From: Metabacillus sp. KUDC1714
GTDB lineage: Bacteria > Bacillota > Bacilli > Bacillales > Bacillaceae
DNA length: 64,000 bases
Assembly (NCBI RefSeq): GCF_014217835.1
Contig: NZ_CP055263.1
Span: forward strand, 2,421,501 to 2,485,500
Direction of reading: 5' to 3'
Of the stretch, positions 1 through 8,785 are shown one piece after another; the stretch's first letter is position 1; every line of letters starts with the position of its first letter. The position numbers and the translations under genes are program-made. The notes under the pieces are model-generated. The model worked only from the letters and a program-made list of their open reading frames with translations. It was not told where the DNA came from and searched no databases.

Positions 1-1
1 G

Positions 2-1120
2 TTAACACTTCACTCAACGAATCAGTTAGAGCTTCAGCATTTAACACTTTCGATTAATCAAATGTCCAGACGACTTAAAGAATCATTTAACACAATAATG
101 AATGATAAAATTTATCGAGAGCAAATATTAAATTCATTGCCAGTAGGTATTATTACGATCAATGATAAAACCTCAGAAATTTCATTGAATACATCAGCAA
201 TCAAACTGCTTAATAAGAATAAAGAACAGGTAAAAGAGCTTGTTTCTATTCAAGGTGATGAAGTCAATGAAGAGTTTTGGCGGATTTTGTCATCGAAGAA
301 GGCTTGTAAGCATACTAAGGTTCCATTTAGCACACCAGGCGGTCAAAGATTTTTATTAGTCTCTAAAACAGAGCTATTAAATCAGCATCACTGCGTCATT
401 GGTTGGATAATGAATTTTATTGATATAACGGAAACAGACGAATTAGAAAAAAGAATACATCAGTCGGAAAAGTTGGCTGTTGTAGGAGAAATGGCTGCTG
501 GTGCAGCACATGAAATTCGTAATCCGTTAGCGGTTGTACATGGTTTCTTATCATTAATGAATCAGTCATTTTCAGTACAACATAGAAATCAATATCATAT
601 GCCGCTCATCATGAAGGAAATAGAACGTATCAATGTGATTATTGAAGAAATGCTACTGCTTTCAAAACCTGGAGCACCGATTAAGAAGGAAGCGTATCTT
701 GAAGATATTTTAGCTGAGTTTTTGCCGCTTATTATTCAGTCCACAGAGGAGATTGAATTTAACATAAAATTGGAACGTACACCGTTGTATGTAGATGCAA
801 AACAGATAAAACAGGTATTCCATAATCTGATTCGAAACAGCATTGAAGCAATGGGCGGAAAAGGAGTAATCGACATTTATTCACAGGTGACTGAAAAGGA
901 CTATCAGGTCTTTTTAAAGGATTGTGGTACAGGGATTTCTCCTTCGATGTTGAAAACGATCTACGATCCTTTCTCAAGTTCTAAGGAAAGCGGCACAGGA
1001 TTAGGGTTAATGATTGTAAAACGAATTGTTGAAAACCACCAAGGAAGTATTGATTTGTTTGAAACATCTGACTCTGGCACAACCTTTCTAATTCACTTAC
1101 CGTTACCTAAAAAAGAGTAA
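2..1120 (+). CDS. sensor histidine kinase, HAMP-PAS-HisKA-HATPase, 5' end outside window
   Basis: Membrane sensor kinase that autophosphorylates on His and passes the phosphate to a response regulator. The frame is open to the left edge: codons before the first ATG (position 62) read LQHLTLSINQMSRRL, which looks like the end of a HAMP helix, so the real start and the extracellular sensor lie upstream. After it come a PAS domain, the HisKA motif AAHEIRNPL (His is residue 150 counted from the ATG at 62), the N box FHNLIRNSIEAM, and the G boxes DCGTGIS and GTGLGLMIV. The HEIRNPL type of H box is that of the KinA-E sporulation and orphan kinases. No response regulator follows, because a terminator and then a convergent gene come next. 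Its partner, perhaps the Spo0F phosphorelay, is inference. Confidence 0.9.
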   Translation, partial: LTLHSTNQLELQHLTLSINQMSRRLKESFNTIMNDKIYREQILNSLPVGIITINDKTSEISLNTSAIKLLNKNKEQVKELVSIQGDEVNEEFWRILSSKKACKHTKVPFSTPGGQRFLLVSKTELLNQHHCVIGWIMNFIDITETDELEKRIHQSEKLAVVGEMAAGAAHEIRNPLAVVHGFLSLMNQSFSVQHRNQYHMPLIMKEIERINVIIEEMLLLSKPGAPIKKEAYLEDILAEFLPLIIQSTEEIEFNIKLERTPLYVDAKQIKQVFHNLIRNSIEAMGGKGVIDIYSQVTEKDYQVFLKDCGTGISPSMLKTIYDPFSSSKESGTGLGLMIVKRIVENHQGSIDLFETSDSGTTFLIHLPLPKKE

Positions 1121-1123
1121 AAA

Positions 1124-1165
1124 AAGCAGATTCCACTTATATCTAGTAGGGAATCTGCTTTTTTA
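1124..1165 (+). terminator. Rho-independent terminator of histidine kinase
   Basis: Perfect 11-bp stem AAGCAGATTCC / GGAATCTGCTT followed by a T run, starting 4 nt after the kinase stop codon. Confidence 0.9.
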
Positions 1166-1179
1166 TCGTTAGAAATTTT

Positions 1180-1330
1180 AAAATTCTTGTACTGTGGATA
1201 AGCGCACTACATCCAGCTCCAGCGCCTAGCCCCTCTAGGGTCTAGCTAATTTAGAATTGAAGGCAAAGAACGCCTTCTATTCTAAATCATCTTATGCTTG
1301 TCGGGGCTGATCAAGGCGCTTGCGCTTTTG
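1180..1330 (+). repeat. dispersed hairpin element, copy A
   Basis: Copy of the long palindromic element found six times here. It has an outer arm AGCGCCT/AGGCGCT, an AGCCCC/GGGGCT arm and an inner stem TTTAGAATTGAAGGC / GCCTTCTATTCTAAA around an AAAGAAC loop, and ends GGCGCTTGCGCTTTT. It lies between two converging genes, 5 bp from the glnS stop, so it could also act in 3'-end formation. Nearly identical to copy E at 20.2 kb. Confidence 0.85.
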
Positions 1331-1335
1331 TTATA

Positions 1336-3015
1336 TTACTTCAATTTAAAAGAGCTCTTTAACGAAACGATACGATTAAACACGATTTTTTCATTAGTAG
1401 AATGCTTAGGATCTACATTGAAGTAACCATGACGGAAAAATTGAAATTTATCGTGAGCTGCTACTTCCTTCATATTAGGCTCAACAAAGCCTTGTAGAAC
1501 TTCTAATGATTGATCGTTAACAAAGTCAAGGAATGTTTTTTCTTCAGAGCTTACTTGTTCCGTACTGTCCTCTTCATTCTCAAGCTTATCAAGAATAAGT
1601 GGTTCATATAAACGAAATTCAGCTGGTAACGCATGTTTAGCGTCGACCCAGTGGATCGTTCCTTTTACTTTTCTTCCTGTAAACCCTGAACCACTCTTTG
1701 TTTCAGGATCATAAGTGCAATGAATTTCAATGACATTTCCATCAGCATCTTTAATCACATCTTCACATTTTATAAAGTATGCGTGTTTCAAACGCACTTC
1801 ATTACCAGGGAAGAGACGGAAGTATTTTTTTGGAGGATCCTCCATAAAGTCTTCCTGTTCAATATAAATTTCACGTGAAAATGGAATTTGTCTTGTACCC
1901 ATCTCAGGAACTTCAGGATTGATCTCAGCATCAAGCATTTCCACTTGATCTTCAGGATAATTTGTAATAACTACCTTTAATGGTTTTAATATCCCCATCG
2001 TACGTGGTGCTTTTAGCTTTAAGTCTTCTCTCACAAAGTGCTCAAGCATTGCCTCATCAACTGTTCCAGACCCTTTTGATACACCAGTTTCTTTAACAAA
2101 TTCACGGATGGATTCTGGTGTGTACCCTTTTCTGCGTAAACCTGAAATTGTTGGCATGCGAGGGTCATCCCAGCCATCAACAAACTTTTCATCAACAAGC
2201 TGCTTTAATTTACGCTTACTCATTACTGTATTTGTGATGCCTAAACGACCAAATTCAATTTGTTGTGGCTTATGCTCCATTTCACATTCTTCAATTACCC
2301 AGTTATAAAGTGGGCGTTGATCTTCAAATTCTGTTGTACATAAAGAATGTGTTATTCCTTCAATTGCATCTTCCAGTGGATGTGCAAAAGCATACATCGG
2401 ATAGATACACCAAGCATCACCAGTATTATGATGTGTCGTATGTGATACGCGGTAAATAACTGGATCACGCAAGTTTATGTTTGGTGATGACATATCAATT
2501 TTTGCACGAAGCACCTTTGTTCCATTTTCAAATTCACCTTTACGCATGCGCTCAAATAAATCAATATTTTCTTCTATAGAACGGTTTCGATAAGGGCTTT
2601 CTTTCCCAGGCTCTTTTAATGTCCCACGATATTGTCTGATTTCATCAGCAGATAAGTCATCAACATATGCTTTTCCTTTTTTTATGAGGAGTATTGCGCG
2701 ATTATACATTTCTTCAAAATAATCGGAAGCAAAAAACATGCCATCCCATTCATAGCCTAGCCATTCTACATCTTCTTTAATTGCTTCAACGTATTCTGTA
2801 TCTTCTTTTAATGGATTTGTGTCATCAAATCTTAAGTTTGTTTTACCATTAAAATCATCTGCTAGTCCAAAGTTAATCACGATTGATTTTGCATGACCAA
2901 TATGGAGATAGCCATTTGGCTCTGGCGGGAAACGTGTGTAGACATTATCACGTTTTCCAGTTTCAAGATCCTCTGTAATAATACTTCTTATAAAGTTTGA
3001 GGAATTGTGTTCCAA
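1336..3015 (-). CDS. glnS: glutaminyl-tRNA synthetase
   Basis: Cytoplasmic class Ic synthetase charging tRNA-Gln directly with glutamine. The [12 protein letters not shown] segment (HIGH at residues 38-41) and the VMSKRKL form of the KMSKS loop are seen, and DDTNP and the C-terminal beta-barrel anticodon-binding region follow. At 559 residues it matches bacterial GlnRS without a YqeY fusion. The start is TTG at 3015; an in-frame TGA lies four codons upstream, and AAAGG is about 12 nt away. Most Bacillus make Gln-tRNA by GluRS mischarging plus GatCAB, so a true GlnRS suggests acquisition or retention by this lineage. The 3' end abuts dispersed element A. The assignment is secure; whether it is essential here is unknown. 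Confidence 0.95.
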   Translation of the reverse strand: MEHNSSNFIRSIITEDLETGKRDNVYTRFPPEPNGYLHIGHAKSIVINFGLADDFNGKTNLRFDDTNPLKEDTEYVEAIKEDVEWLGYEWDGMFFASDYFEEMYNRAILLIKKGKAYVDDLSADEIRQYRGTLKEPGKESPYRNRSIEENIDLFERMRKGEFENGTKVLRAKIDMSSPNINLRDPVIYRVSHTTHHNTGDAWCIYPMYAFAHPLEDAIEGITHSLCTTEFEDQRPLYNWVIEECEMEHKPQQIEFGRLGITNTVMSKRKLKQLVDEKFVDGWDDPRMPTISGLRRKGYTPESIREFVKETGVSKGSGTVDEAMLEHFVREDLKLKAPRTMGILKPLKVVITNYPEDQVEMLDAEINPEVPEMGTRQIPFSREIYIEQEDFMEDPPKKYFRLFPGNEVRLKHAYFIKCEDVIKDADGNVIEIHCTYDPETKSGSGFTGRKVKGTIHWVDAKHALPAEFRLYEPLILDKLENEEDSTEQVSSEEKTFLDFVNDQSLEVLQGFVEPNMKEVAAHDKFQFFRHGYFNVDPKHSTNEKIVFNRIVSLKSSFKLK

Positions 3016-3274
3016 GTCAGATCAAACCTTTCTTTTATATGTAAAAATAAGTTCTGTCTTCCATTATACCAATAGAAAGGCAAAAGGTTAATTTACTAAG
3101 TTAATTTCGTCATAATAGTATATATACTTACATGAATACTTAATCTGTATACGGGATTAACGATAAAATAATTGAAACTTCATCATATAAAAGGAATTAT
3201 TTGGGATATGTGGAATTATTATATATGGTGCGTGAATTCATTTTTAGATTGCTGAATAGTGGAGGATAAAAAGG

Positions 3275-4510
3275 ATGAAACAAGAAACAAGCTTTAAGGA
3301 GTTTTTGGGAAATCGGTTTGTAAGAGCGATATTACTTTCTGGCTTATTCTTGCAGCTTGGTATTTGGGTAAGAAATTTTTCTGTTTTATTATTTGTCATG
3401 GAGCAAACAAATGAAGATCCATTTGCGGTTTCAATGATTTCAGTTGCAGAGTTTGCTCCGATTTTTATTTTCTCAATCATTGGCGGGACATTTGCAGACA
3501 GGTGGAAGCCTAAGAAAACGATGGTTTGGTGTGATATTTTAAGTGCTATTTCTGTTTTTGCTGTTTTACTAACATTAATATTCGCAACTTGGAAGGTCGT
3601 CTTTTTTGCGATGCTTATTTCCTCAATTCTCTCTCAGTTTTCTCAGCCTTCAGGTATGAAGTTATTTAAGGTGCATGTTCCTGAAAAACAACTGCAAATG
3701 GGAATGTCAATTTATCAAACGATGTTTGCTTTATTTATGATTATTGGACCTGTTATTGGAACAGTTGTATTTCAGCAATATGGGATAGAAGTATCTATTG
3801 CAATCACAGGTGTCATGTTTTTACTTTCAGCAGTAGCGCTTATGTTTTTACCTGCCGATAAGTTGGTAGAAAAAACTGATGAGCAAACAACAGTTTTAGA
3901 AGAATTTGTGCAAGGATTTAAGTATGTTATGAAAAATAGATTTCTCACCATCCTAGGTGCTAATTTCTTCGTAGCAGGATTGGCTGTTGGTTTAATACAA
4001 CCATTAGGTATCTTTATTGTGACAGAACAGCTTCAAATGGATAAGGAGTTTGTCCAATGGTTTATGGCGATAAACGGAATTGCTATGATTATTGGAGGTG
4101 GAATCGCGTTAGCTTTATCAAAGAAAGTAACACCGATTCGAATGCTCGCAGCGGGTATGTTTGTAAATGCCCTAATGATTTCAGTCATTGGGTTCTCGGA
4201 GATTTTATGGCTAACTTTAATAGCCCAGTTTTTCACAGGATTAATGATGCCAGCTATTCAAATTAGTATTAATACAATGATTCTTCAAAATGCTGAGGAA
4301 TCTTTTGTAGGGAGAGTAAACGGGATCATGACACCTCTTTTTATGGGCGCGATGGTGCTGATGATGAGTTTAGCGGGAATCTTAAAACAACAGGTTGGTC
4401 TGGGGATTTCATATCAGGTATCAGCTGTTTGCATGGTCATTGGAGTTATTCTTGTTCTGCCGCTTGTTCTTGACCGATCTATAAAAAAGCGCGTAAAAGT
4501 TAATGTATAG
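3275..4510 (+). CDS. MFS transporter, macrolide/siderophore-efflux type
   Basis: Twelve-helix major facilitator protein of 411 residues, probably a drug or siderophore exporter. The motif GTFADRWKPKK between helices 2 and 3 is the MFS motif A in the form used by the MefA/EntS branch (MFS_3). The start ATG follows GTGGAGGATAAAAAGG. It is a monocistronic gene between divergent glnS and the GAGGCTGGGACA hairpin element downstream. The substrate cannot be told from the sequence. Confidence 0.85.
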   Translation: MKQETSFKEFLGNRFVRAILLSGLFLQLGIWVRNFSVLLFVMEQTNEDPFAVSMISVAEFAPIFIFSIIGGTFADRWKPKKTMVWCDILSAISVFAVLLTLIFATWKVVFFAMLISSILSQFSQPSGMKLFKVHVPEKQLQMGMSIYQTMFALFMIIGPVIGTVVFQQYGIEVSIAITGVMFLLSAVALMFLPADKLVEKTDEQTTVLEEFVQGFKYVMKNRFLTILGANFFVAGLAVGLIQPLGIFIVTEQLQMDKEFVQWFMAINGIAMIIGGGIALALSKKVTPIRMLAAGMFVNALMISVIGFSEILWLTLIAQFFTGLMMPAIQISINTMILQNAEESFVGRVNGIMTPLFMGAMVLMMSLAGILKQQVGLGISYQVSAVCMVIGVILVLPLVLDRSIKKRVKVNV

Positions 4511-4533
4511 GATTTGATCGCTTAGAGGTCTCT

Positions 4534-4700
4534 AGAGGCTGGGACATAACTAAATTGACCATTCTTAAAGCCGAATAATTTTTAATTTAATTAAGCGATA
4601 TAAATAAAAAACCCAAACTATTACGAAACTCTAAATTAGAATTTCGCATGATAGTTCGGGTTTTTCTTTGGCTGAAATACTTTTGTCCCAGCCTCTTTTA
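4534..4700. repeat. GAGGCTGGGACA long inverted element / bidirectional terminator
   Basis: Outer arms AGAGGCTGGGACA (4534-4546) and TGTCCCAGCCTCT (4684-4696) are perfect inverted repeats. Inside is a second hairpin, AACCCAAACTAT...ATAGTTCGGGTT, followed by a T run. Dispersed palindromes beginning GAGGCTGGGACA are familiar in Bacillus and staphylococcal intergenic regions. It lies just past the MFS gene, facing a minus-strand small gene, so it probably terminates both. Confidence 0.8.
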
Positions 4701-4783
4701 CTTAGTGGACTAGATCCCTTATATTCTGCAAATAAAATAAGGCAAGCACAGTAAAATGCTCACCTTTAACATTAAGTATACAA

Positions 4784-4909
4784 TTATTTTTTTCCTTGAC
4801 TTCTCGCACGGTTCCTCTCAAGCTCAGCAGCATACTCTTCTTGAGATTTCCCTTGTTTCGCGCTTTCAGATTCAATTTTTCTAAATTTGTTATCATTTCG
4901 ATTTGGCAT
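4784..4909 (-). CDS. small hydrophilic spore-type protein (41 aa)
   Basis: Encodes MPNRNDNKFRKIE... ending RARSQGKK: 41 residues, highly charged, rich in Asn, Lys, Glu and Gln, without Cys or hydrophobic segments. The ribosome site AAAAGGAGGTGGAAGA ahead of the ATG is near perfect, which is what makes this short frame credible. Composition resembles small acid-soluble or minor spore proteins of Bacillus, but I recognise no specific family. A longer frame (4702-4929) on the same strand overlaps it and has no such start signal. It stands alone, with the hairpin element at its 3' side. Confidence 0.7.
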   Translation of the reverse strand: MPNRNDNKFRKIESESAKQGKSQEEYAAELERNRARSQGKK

Positions 4910-5079
4910 TCTTCCACCTCCTTTTGCACATCATTATTCTATACAACCTCTTTACTTTTATCCTTATTAACATAGGCTTAAAGGGAGATGAGGAAGAATT
5001 GGTATATTTTCCAACTAATTATATCAAGATAAACATAAAAGATAATTGATTTGAAAATAAATGATAATAAGGTGATTTA

Positions 5080-5550
5080 ATGGAATTAATGAAGTATGAA
5101 GGTGAATGGTATGTATGGACCTTAGTAATAACAACAATATTATTCGTATTAATCATGCCAAAAAAAAATCTAACATGGGTCGGTATATTTATTACTATTG
5201 TTTTCTTAAGTGGGTTTTCTTGGATTTCTGATAGCATTGCAGGGGCAGTATTTGATTTATTTGACCTAGCAAAAAAACAAACAATCGAGCCAAGTGATTC
5301 TATGTTAATTAGCTTTGTACCTGCGAGCATTGCTACTATTTATGTTAATTTTTATAAACCTCAGAAGAAATGGGTTTTTGCTTTTGTTTTTACATTATTA
5401 TGTTTTGTCTTAGAATTAGGATTAGTTAAGTCTGGATACATGGTAAATAACGATTGGAATACATGGTATGGAATTCCTGTTTATTTTACACTTTTTAGAT
5501 TCTTCTTCCCTTGGTATTTACAGTTACTATCAAAAAAATTTATCAAATAA
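5080..5550 (+). CDS. CBO0543-type integral membrane protein
   Basis: A 156-residue protein with about four or five hydrophobic helices. Aromatic residues cluster in the loops (NDWNTWYGIPVYF), as in the small CBO0543 family of Firmicute membrane proteins of unknown function. The start ATG follows AATAAGGTGATTTA. It is not in an operon; the SAM riboswitch transcript starts about 180 bp downstream. The family assignment rests on recalled pattern only, and no function is proposed. Confidence 0.65.
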   Translation: MELMKYEGEWYVWTLVITTILFVLIMPKKNLTWVGIFITIVFLSGFSWISDSIAGAVFDLFDLAKKQTIEPSDSMLISFVPASIATIYVNFYKPQKKWVFAFVFTLLCFVLELGLVKSGYMVNNDWNTWYGIPVYFTLFRFFFPWYLQLLSKKFIK

Positions 5551-5708
5551 TTAATTTAACAAACTGAGATTTACCACCTGTGTCTGTGGGGGAAAGCATT
5601 AAAACTGTAAATGGGAGTAATAATCAAATGGATACATTATTATTTTCCTATAACATAATAAGAGGTATTTTTTTAAAAAATCATTTAATATAAATATTCA
5701 AATAATAG

Positions 5709-5737
5709 TTGACATTAATGCTATACACTATTAAAGT
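5709..5737 (+). promoter_or_regulatory. probable sigma-A promoter of riboswitch transcript
   Basis: TTGACA at 5709-5714, then 17 bp, then TAAAGT at 5732-5737. It is placed about 40 bp upstream of the SAM riboswitch, as expected. Confidence 0.5.
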
Positions 5738-5773
5738 ATACATATTCTTATCTTTACTTAATTGCATATTCGA

Positions 5774-5937
5774 TCTCTTATCAAGAGTGGCAGAGGGACT
5801 GGCCCGATGACGCCCGGCAACCGTTCTATTATAGAATTGGTGCTAAATCCTGCAAAACCGTTACGGTTTTGAAAGATAAGAGAGGAGACTCCTATATATT
5901 CTTGTGGCGAAACCTCTCTATCTTAGAGAGGTTTTTT
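5774..5937 (+). promoter_or_regulatory. SAM-I (S-box) riboswitch with terminator
   Basis: P1 is TCTCTTATC (5774-5782) with GATAAGAGA (5875-5883). Between them are the conserved S-box blocks AGAGTGGCAGAGGGA, CTGGCCCGATGA, GCCCGGCAACC and GGTGCTAAATCCTGC. The expression platform is the terminator AACCTCTCTA-TCT-TAGAGAGGTT plus T6 (5911-5937). AGAGAGG at 5879-5885, the 3' side of P1, is complementary to CCTCTCT in the terminator, giving the usual antiterminator. High SAM should stop transcription ahead of the ABC importer at 5989. Confidence 0.96.
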
Positions 5938-5988
5938 GTGTTTATAAAGTAAAAATATACAAAAAAAGAAAAAGGGGAGTTTACAATC

Positions 5989-7116
5989 ATGAATAACAAA
6001 ATTTTTCACTCTGCATTTATTTTTATTCTAGTATTTACACTATTACTAACAGGTTGTGCTTCAAATAGTGGAGAAACGACTGAACCTGAAAAAAGGAAAG
6101 GCAACCCAGATGTTTCATTAGAGAATGTTCCAGAACGCTTTGCTGGTGGTGAGAGGGCAAAGATTAAAGTCATCCGTAAAATCGGTGGAGATGATCATAC
6201 AGCACAATTTTTAGCTGGTGCGAAGGAAGAAGGAGAAGCATTAGGCTTTCAAGTAGATGTATTTACAGCTAATGGAGACACGGCAAAATTTCATGATGCC
6301 ATAGCACAAGGACTAGAAGAAGATTATGATGGATTTATTATTTCTCACGGAGATGACGCTGCAACTGTTAATGCGGTTCAAAAACTAGTTGATGCTGGGA
6401 AAAGTGTTGTTACATTTGATTCAACGGAAAAATTAGCACAAATTGAAAATGTAACATTAACATCTCAGGATGATGAAGCACTTGCAACATTAGCATTAGA
6501 CCAACTTATTAAAGATACTAATGGTGAAGCAAATATTGTGTATCTTTGGGTAGATGGCTTTCCTCCGATGGTTAGACGTAATCAAGTTTACCAAGAGAAA
6601 TTGGCTAGTAACTCTGGTATTAAAGAAATTGAGCGTTTTGGAGTGGCAGCAGCTGATACTTCTGTAAAAACGCAAAATGCTGTAGCAGCAATGCTTAATA
6701 AACATCCTAAAGGTGAAATTGATGCAATCTTCGCGACATGGGATGCATTTGCAATCGGTGCAGCACGTGCAATTAAAGAAGCTGGTAGAGATGAAATTAA
6801 GATTTACGGTATTGATGTATCGAATGCAGATCTTCAAGAAATGCAAGATAAGAGTAGCTCTTGGAAATATACGGCAGCAGTTGATCCAAAGTTAATTGGA
6901 GCAGTTGACATGAGATTGTTAGCTAAAAAGCTAGCTGGTGAAGAAACGCCAGCAACGTATAACCTTGAAGCATCACTTATTTCTGGTGAAGTATTAGGGA
7001 AATCAGACGAGCCTATTAATATGGTAAATCTTGCAGATACTGTTGAAGGTTGGGGGCAGTCTACCGCATTTGAAGAGGAATGGATGAAGAGATTAAAAGA
7101 GTATTATAAAAAGTAA
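5989..7116 (+). CDS. ribose-family substrate-binding lipoprotein, SAM-regulated
   Basis: Extracytoplasmic binding component of an ABC sugar importer. Signal peptide with lipobox LLTGC (lipid-attached Cys23), then two Rossmann-like lobes of the periplasmic-binding-protein type 4 family (IGGDDHTAQFLAGAKEEG, GVAAADTSVKTQNAV, IDAIFATWDAFAIGAARA). At 375 residues it is longer than RbsB. It sits directly behind the SAM-I riboswitch and ahead of the ATPase and permease. S-box control implies a sulfur-linked substrate; a methylthioribose-like sugar is the most natural guess, because Bacillaceae methylthioribose transporters have been predicted from S-box genes. The ligand is inference. Confidence 0.88.
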   Translation: MNNKIFHSAFIFILVFTLLLTGCASNSGETTEPEKRKGNPDVSLENVPERFAGGERAKIKVIRKIGGDDHTAQFLAGAKEEGEALGFQVDVFTANGDTAKFHDAIAQGLEEDYDGFIISHGDDAATVNAVQKLVDAGKSVVTFDSTEKLAQIENVTLTSQDDEALATLALDQLIKDTNGEANIVYLWVDGFPPMVRRNQVYQEKLASNSGIKEIERFGVAAADTSVKTQNAVAAMLNKHPKGEIDAIFATWDAFAIGAARAIKEAGRDEIKIYGIDVSNADLQEMQDKSSSWKYTAAVDPKLIGAVDMRLLAKKLAGEETPATYNLEASLISGEVLGKSDEPINMVNLADTVEGWGQSTAFEEEWMKRLKEYYKK

Positions 7117-7139
7117 GAACTATTCTATGAAGAAAATGA

Positions 7140-7181
7140 GCGAACACTCTCTTGGTCTAGTATAAGAGGGTGTTTGCTTTT
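7140..7181 (+). terminator. intergenic terminator/attenuator in ABC operon
   Basis: GCGAACACTCTCTT pairs with AAGAGGGTGTTTGC and is followed by TTTTAT. It lies between the binding-protein and ATPase genes, so the lipoprotein is probably made in excess over the membrane complex. Confidence 0.75.
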
Positions 7182-7274
7182 ATCCTCCATATACTGGTAG
7201 AAATCTCCACAGATGAAAAATTGGTTTTGATAGAATAATAGCAAAATTTTCTCCATTAACATCAGAGGAGGTAA

Positions 7275-8783
7275 ATGATGATTCATACAGTATTAAAAAT
7301 GAAAGAAGTCTCAATCGAATTTCCTGGTGTGAAGGCATTAGATTCTGTAGATTTTACAATGAAAAGTGGTACAACCCATGCTCTAATTGGAGCAAATGGT
7401 GCTGGGAAATCAACGTTAATGAAGGTTTTATCAGGTACCTATGACCATTACACTGGTGAGATCTTAATTGATGATCATAAAACAAATATCCGTACCCCAA
7501 AGGAAGCACAAGGCTGTGGTATTCAAATTGTTCACCAAGAGGTAGATACTGCGCTCATACCAAATTTAACAGTAGGGGAAAATATTATGCTATCAAATAC
7601 TGTTAATGGGATGGGGAAAAGACAATTTGTAAGGTGGAAGGATCTTCATAAAAAAGCAACAGTTATTTTGAACAGCCTAAACATTCATGTTTCCTCCAAA
7701 AAATTAGTTAGCGAGTTAACCTTGGCAGAAAAACAAATGGTACTGATTGCTAGAACAGTCTCGACAGATTGTAAATTTCTTATATTAGATGAACCAACAG
7801 CCCCGCTTAGCCATTCAGAAACAAAAGAGTTGTTCAGGATCGTGCAAGAGCTTAAAGCGAAGGATGTAGGAATCATCTTTATTTCCCACCGGCTCCCAGA
7901 AATTTTTGAAATCTGTGATGAAATTACAATTATGAGGAACGGTAAGTTAGTTTCACATGAGTTTGTTGCTGATACCACGACAGGTAAGGTAGTGGAACAA
8001 ATGCTAGGTAGGGAATTGCAAGAACAATTCCCGAAAAAACCTTCTCAAATTGGTGAAAAGATCTTTGAAGTAAACACTCTTTCAGATACGGATAAAATAA
8101 GAAATATTTCTCTGTCAGTTCATAAGGGTGAAATTGTTGGGATTGCAGGCTTAGTTGGAGCTGGTAAAACGGAATTTTGTAAAGCTTTATTCGGAGAAGC
8201 AAAAATAAAGTCAGGTGAGGTAAAACTACGAGGTAAGGTGTTAACTTTATCAAATCCATATCAAGCAGTAAAACAAGGAATCGCATTAGTACCTGAGGAA
8301 AGAAGAAAAGAAGGTATTCTTGTTATGGAGTCAGTTGCAACAAATCTAACCGCAGCAAATCTGGGTGCTTTTACAAGGCCTTTTAGTTTCTTAAATCGTA
8401 AGGCAGAAAAGCAAAAGGCATTAGAGCTTATTGACAGTCTAGGGATTAAAACACCTTCAGAAGAAGCTAGAGTCCAAAATCTGTCTGGTGGTAATCAACA
8501 AAAAATTGCCATAGGAAAATGGTTAATAGCTGATGCAGACGTTTATATCTTTGATGAGCCAACTAAAGGCGTGGATGTCGGAGCGAAAAAAGATATTTTT
8601 GAGCTTATATGTGAGCTGGCACAAAGAGGAAAGGCAATTATCTATGCCTCCTCTGAGTTATCAGAAATAATGGGGATTACCAATCGATTATATGTTTTAT
8701 ATGATGGACAGGTTGCAAAAGAATTAGAAACGGACTTAACCAATGAAGAAGAGCTATTATTTTATTCAACAGGAGGCAACTAA
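7275..8783 (+). CDS. RbsA-type double ATPase of SAM-regulated ABC importer
   Basis: Cytoplasmic energising subunit with two fused nucleotide-binding domains, 502 residues, as in RbsA/MglA. Domain 1: Walker A GANGAGKST near residue 40, Walker B FLILDEPTAPL. Domain 2: the relaxed P-loop GLVGAGKTE, signature LSGGNQQK, Walker B YIFDEPTKGVDVG. GGAGG at 7267-7271 fits the second ATG (7278) better than the first (7275), a one-residue difference. The permease gene starts 2 nt after its stop. Same transport system as the lipoprotein at 5989. Confidence 0.93.
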   Translation: MMIHTVLKMKEVSIEFPGVKALDSVDFTMKSGTTHALIGANGAGKSTLMKVLSGTYDHYTGEILIDDHKTNIRTPKEAQGCGIQIVHQEVDTALIPNLTVGENIMLSNTVNGMGKRQFVRWKDLHKKATVILNSLNIHVSSKKLVSELTLAEKQMVLIARTVSTDCKFLILDEPTAPLSHSETKELFRIVQELKAKDVGIIFISHRLPEIFEICDEITIMRNGKLVSHEFVADTTTGKVVEQMLGRELQEQFPKKPSQIGEKIFEVNTLSDTDKIRNISLSVHKGEIVGIAGLVGAGKTEFCKALFGEAKIKSGEVKLRGKVLTLSNPYQAVKQGIALVPEERRKEGILVMESVATNLTAANLGAFTRPFSFLNRKAEKQKALELIDSLGIKTPSEEARVQNLSGGNQQKIAIGKWLIADADVYIFDEPTKGVDVGAKKDIFELICELAQRGKAIIYASSELSEIMGITNRLYVLYDGQVAKELETDLTNEEELLFYSTGGN

Positions 8784-8785
8784 GG

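Noticed and set aside
4702..4929. 75-residue minus-strand frame
   Set aside because: It overlaps the 41-residue gene at 4784-4909, which alone has a near-perfect ribosome site; this frame has none and ends in unrelated hydrophobic sequence.
6496..6846. Long antisense frames inside transporter genes
   Set aside because: These and similar frames (7930-8286, 23625-24044, 37815-38147, 58052-58513) lie opposite well-identified genes and lack start signals and family features.
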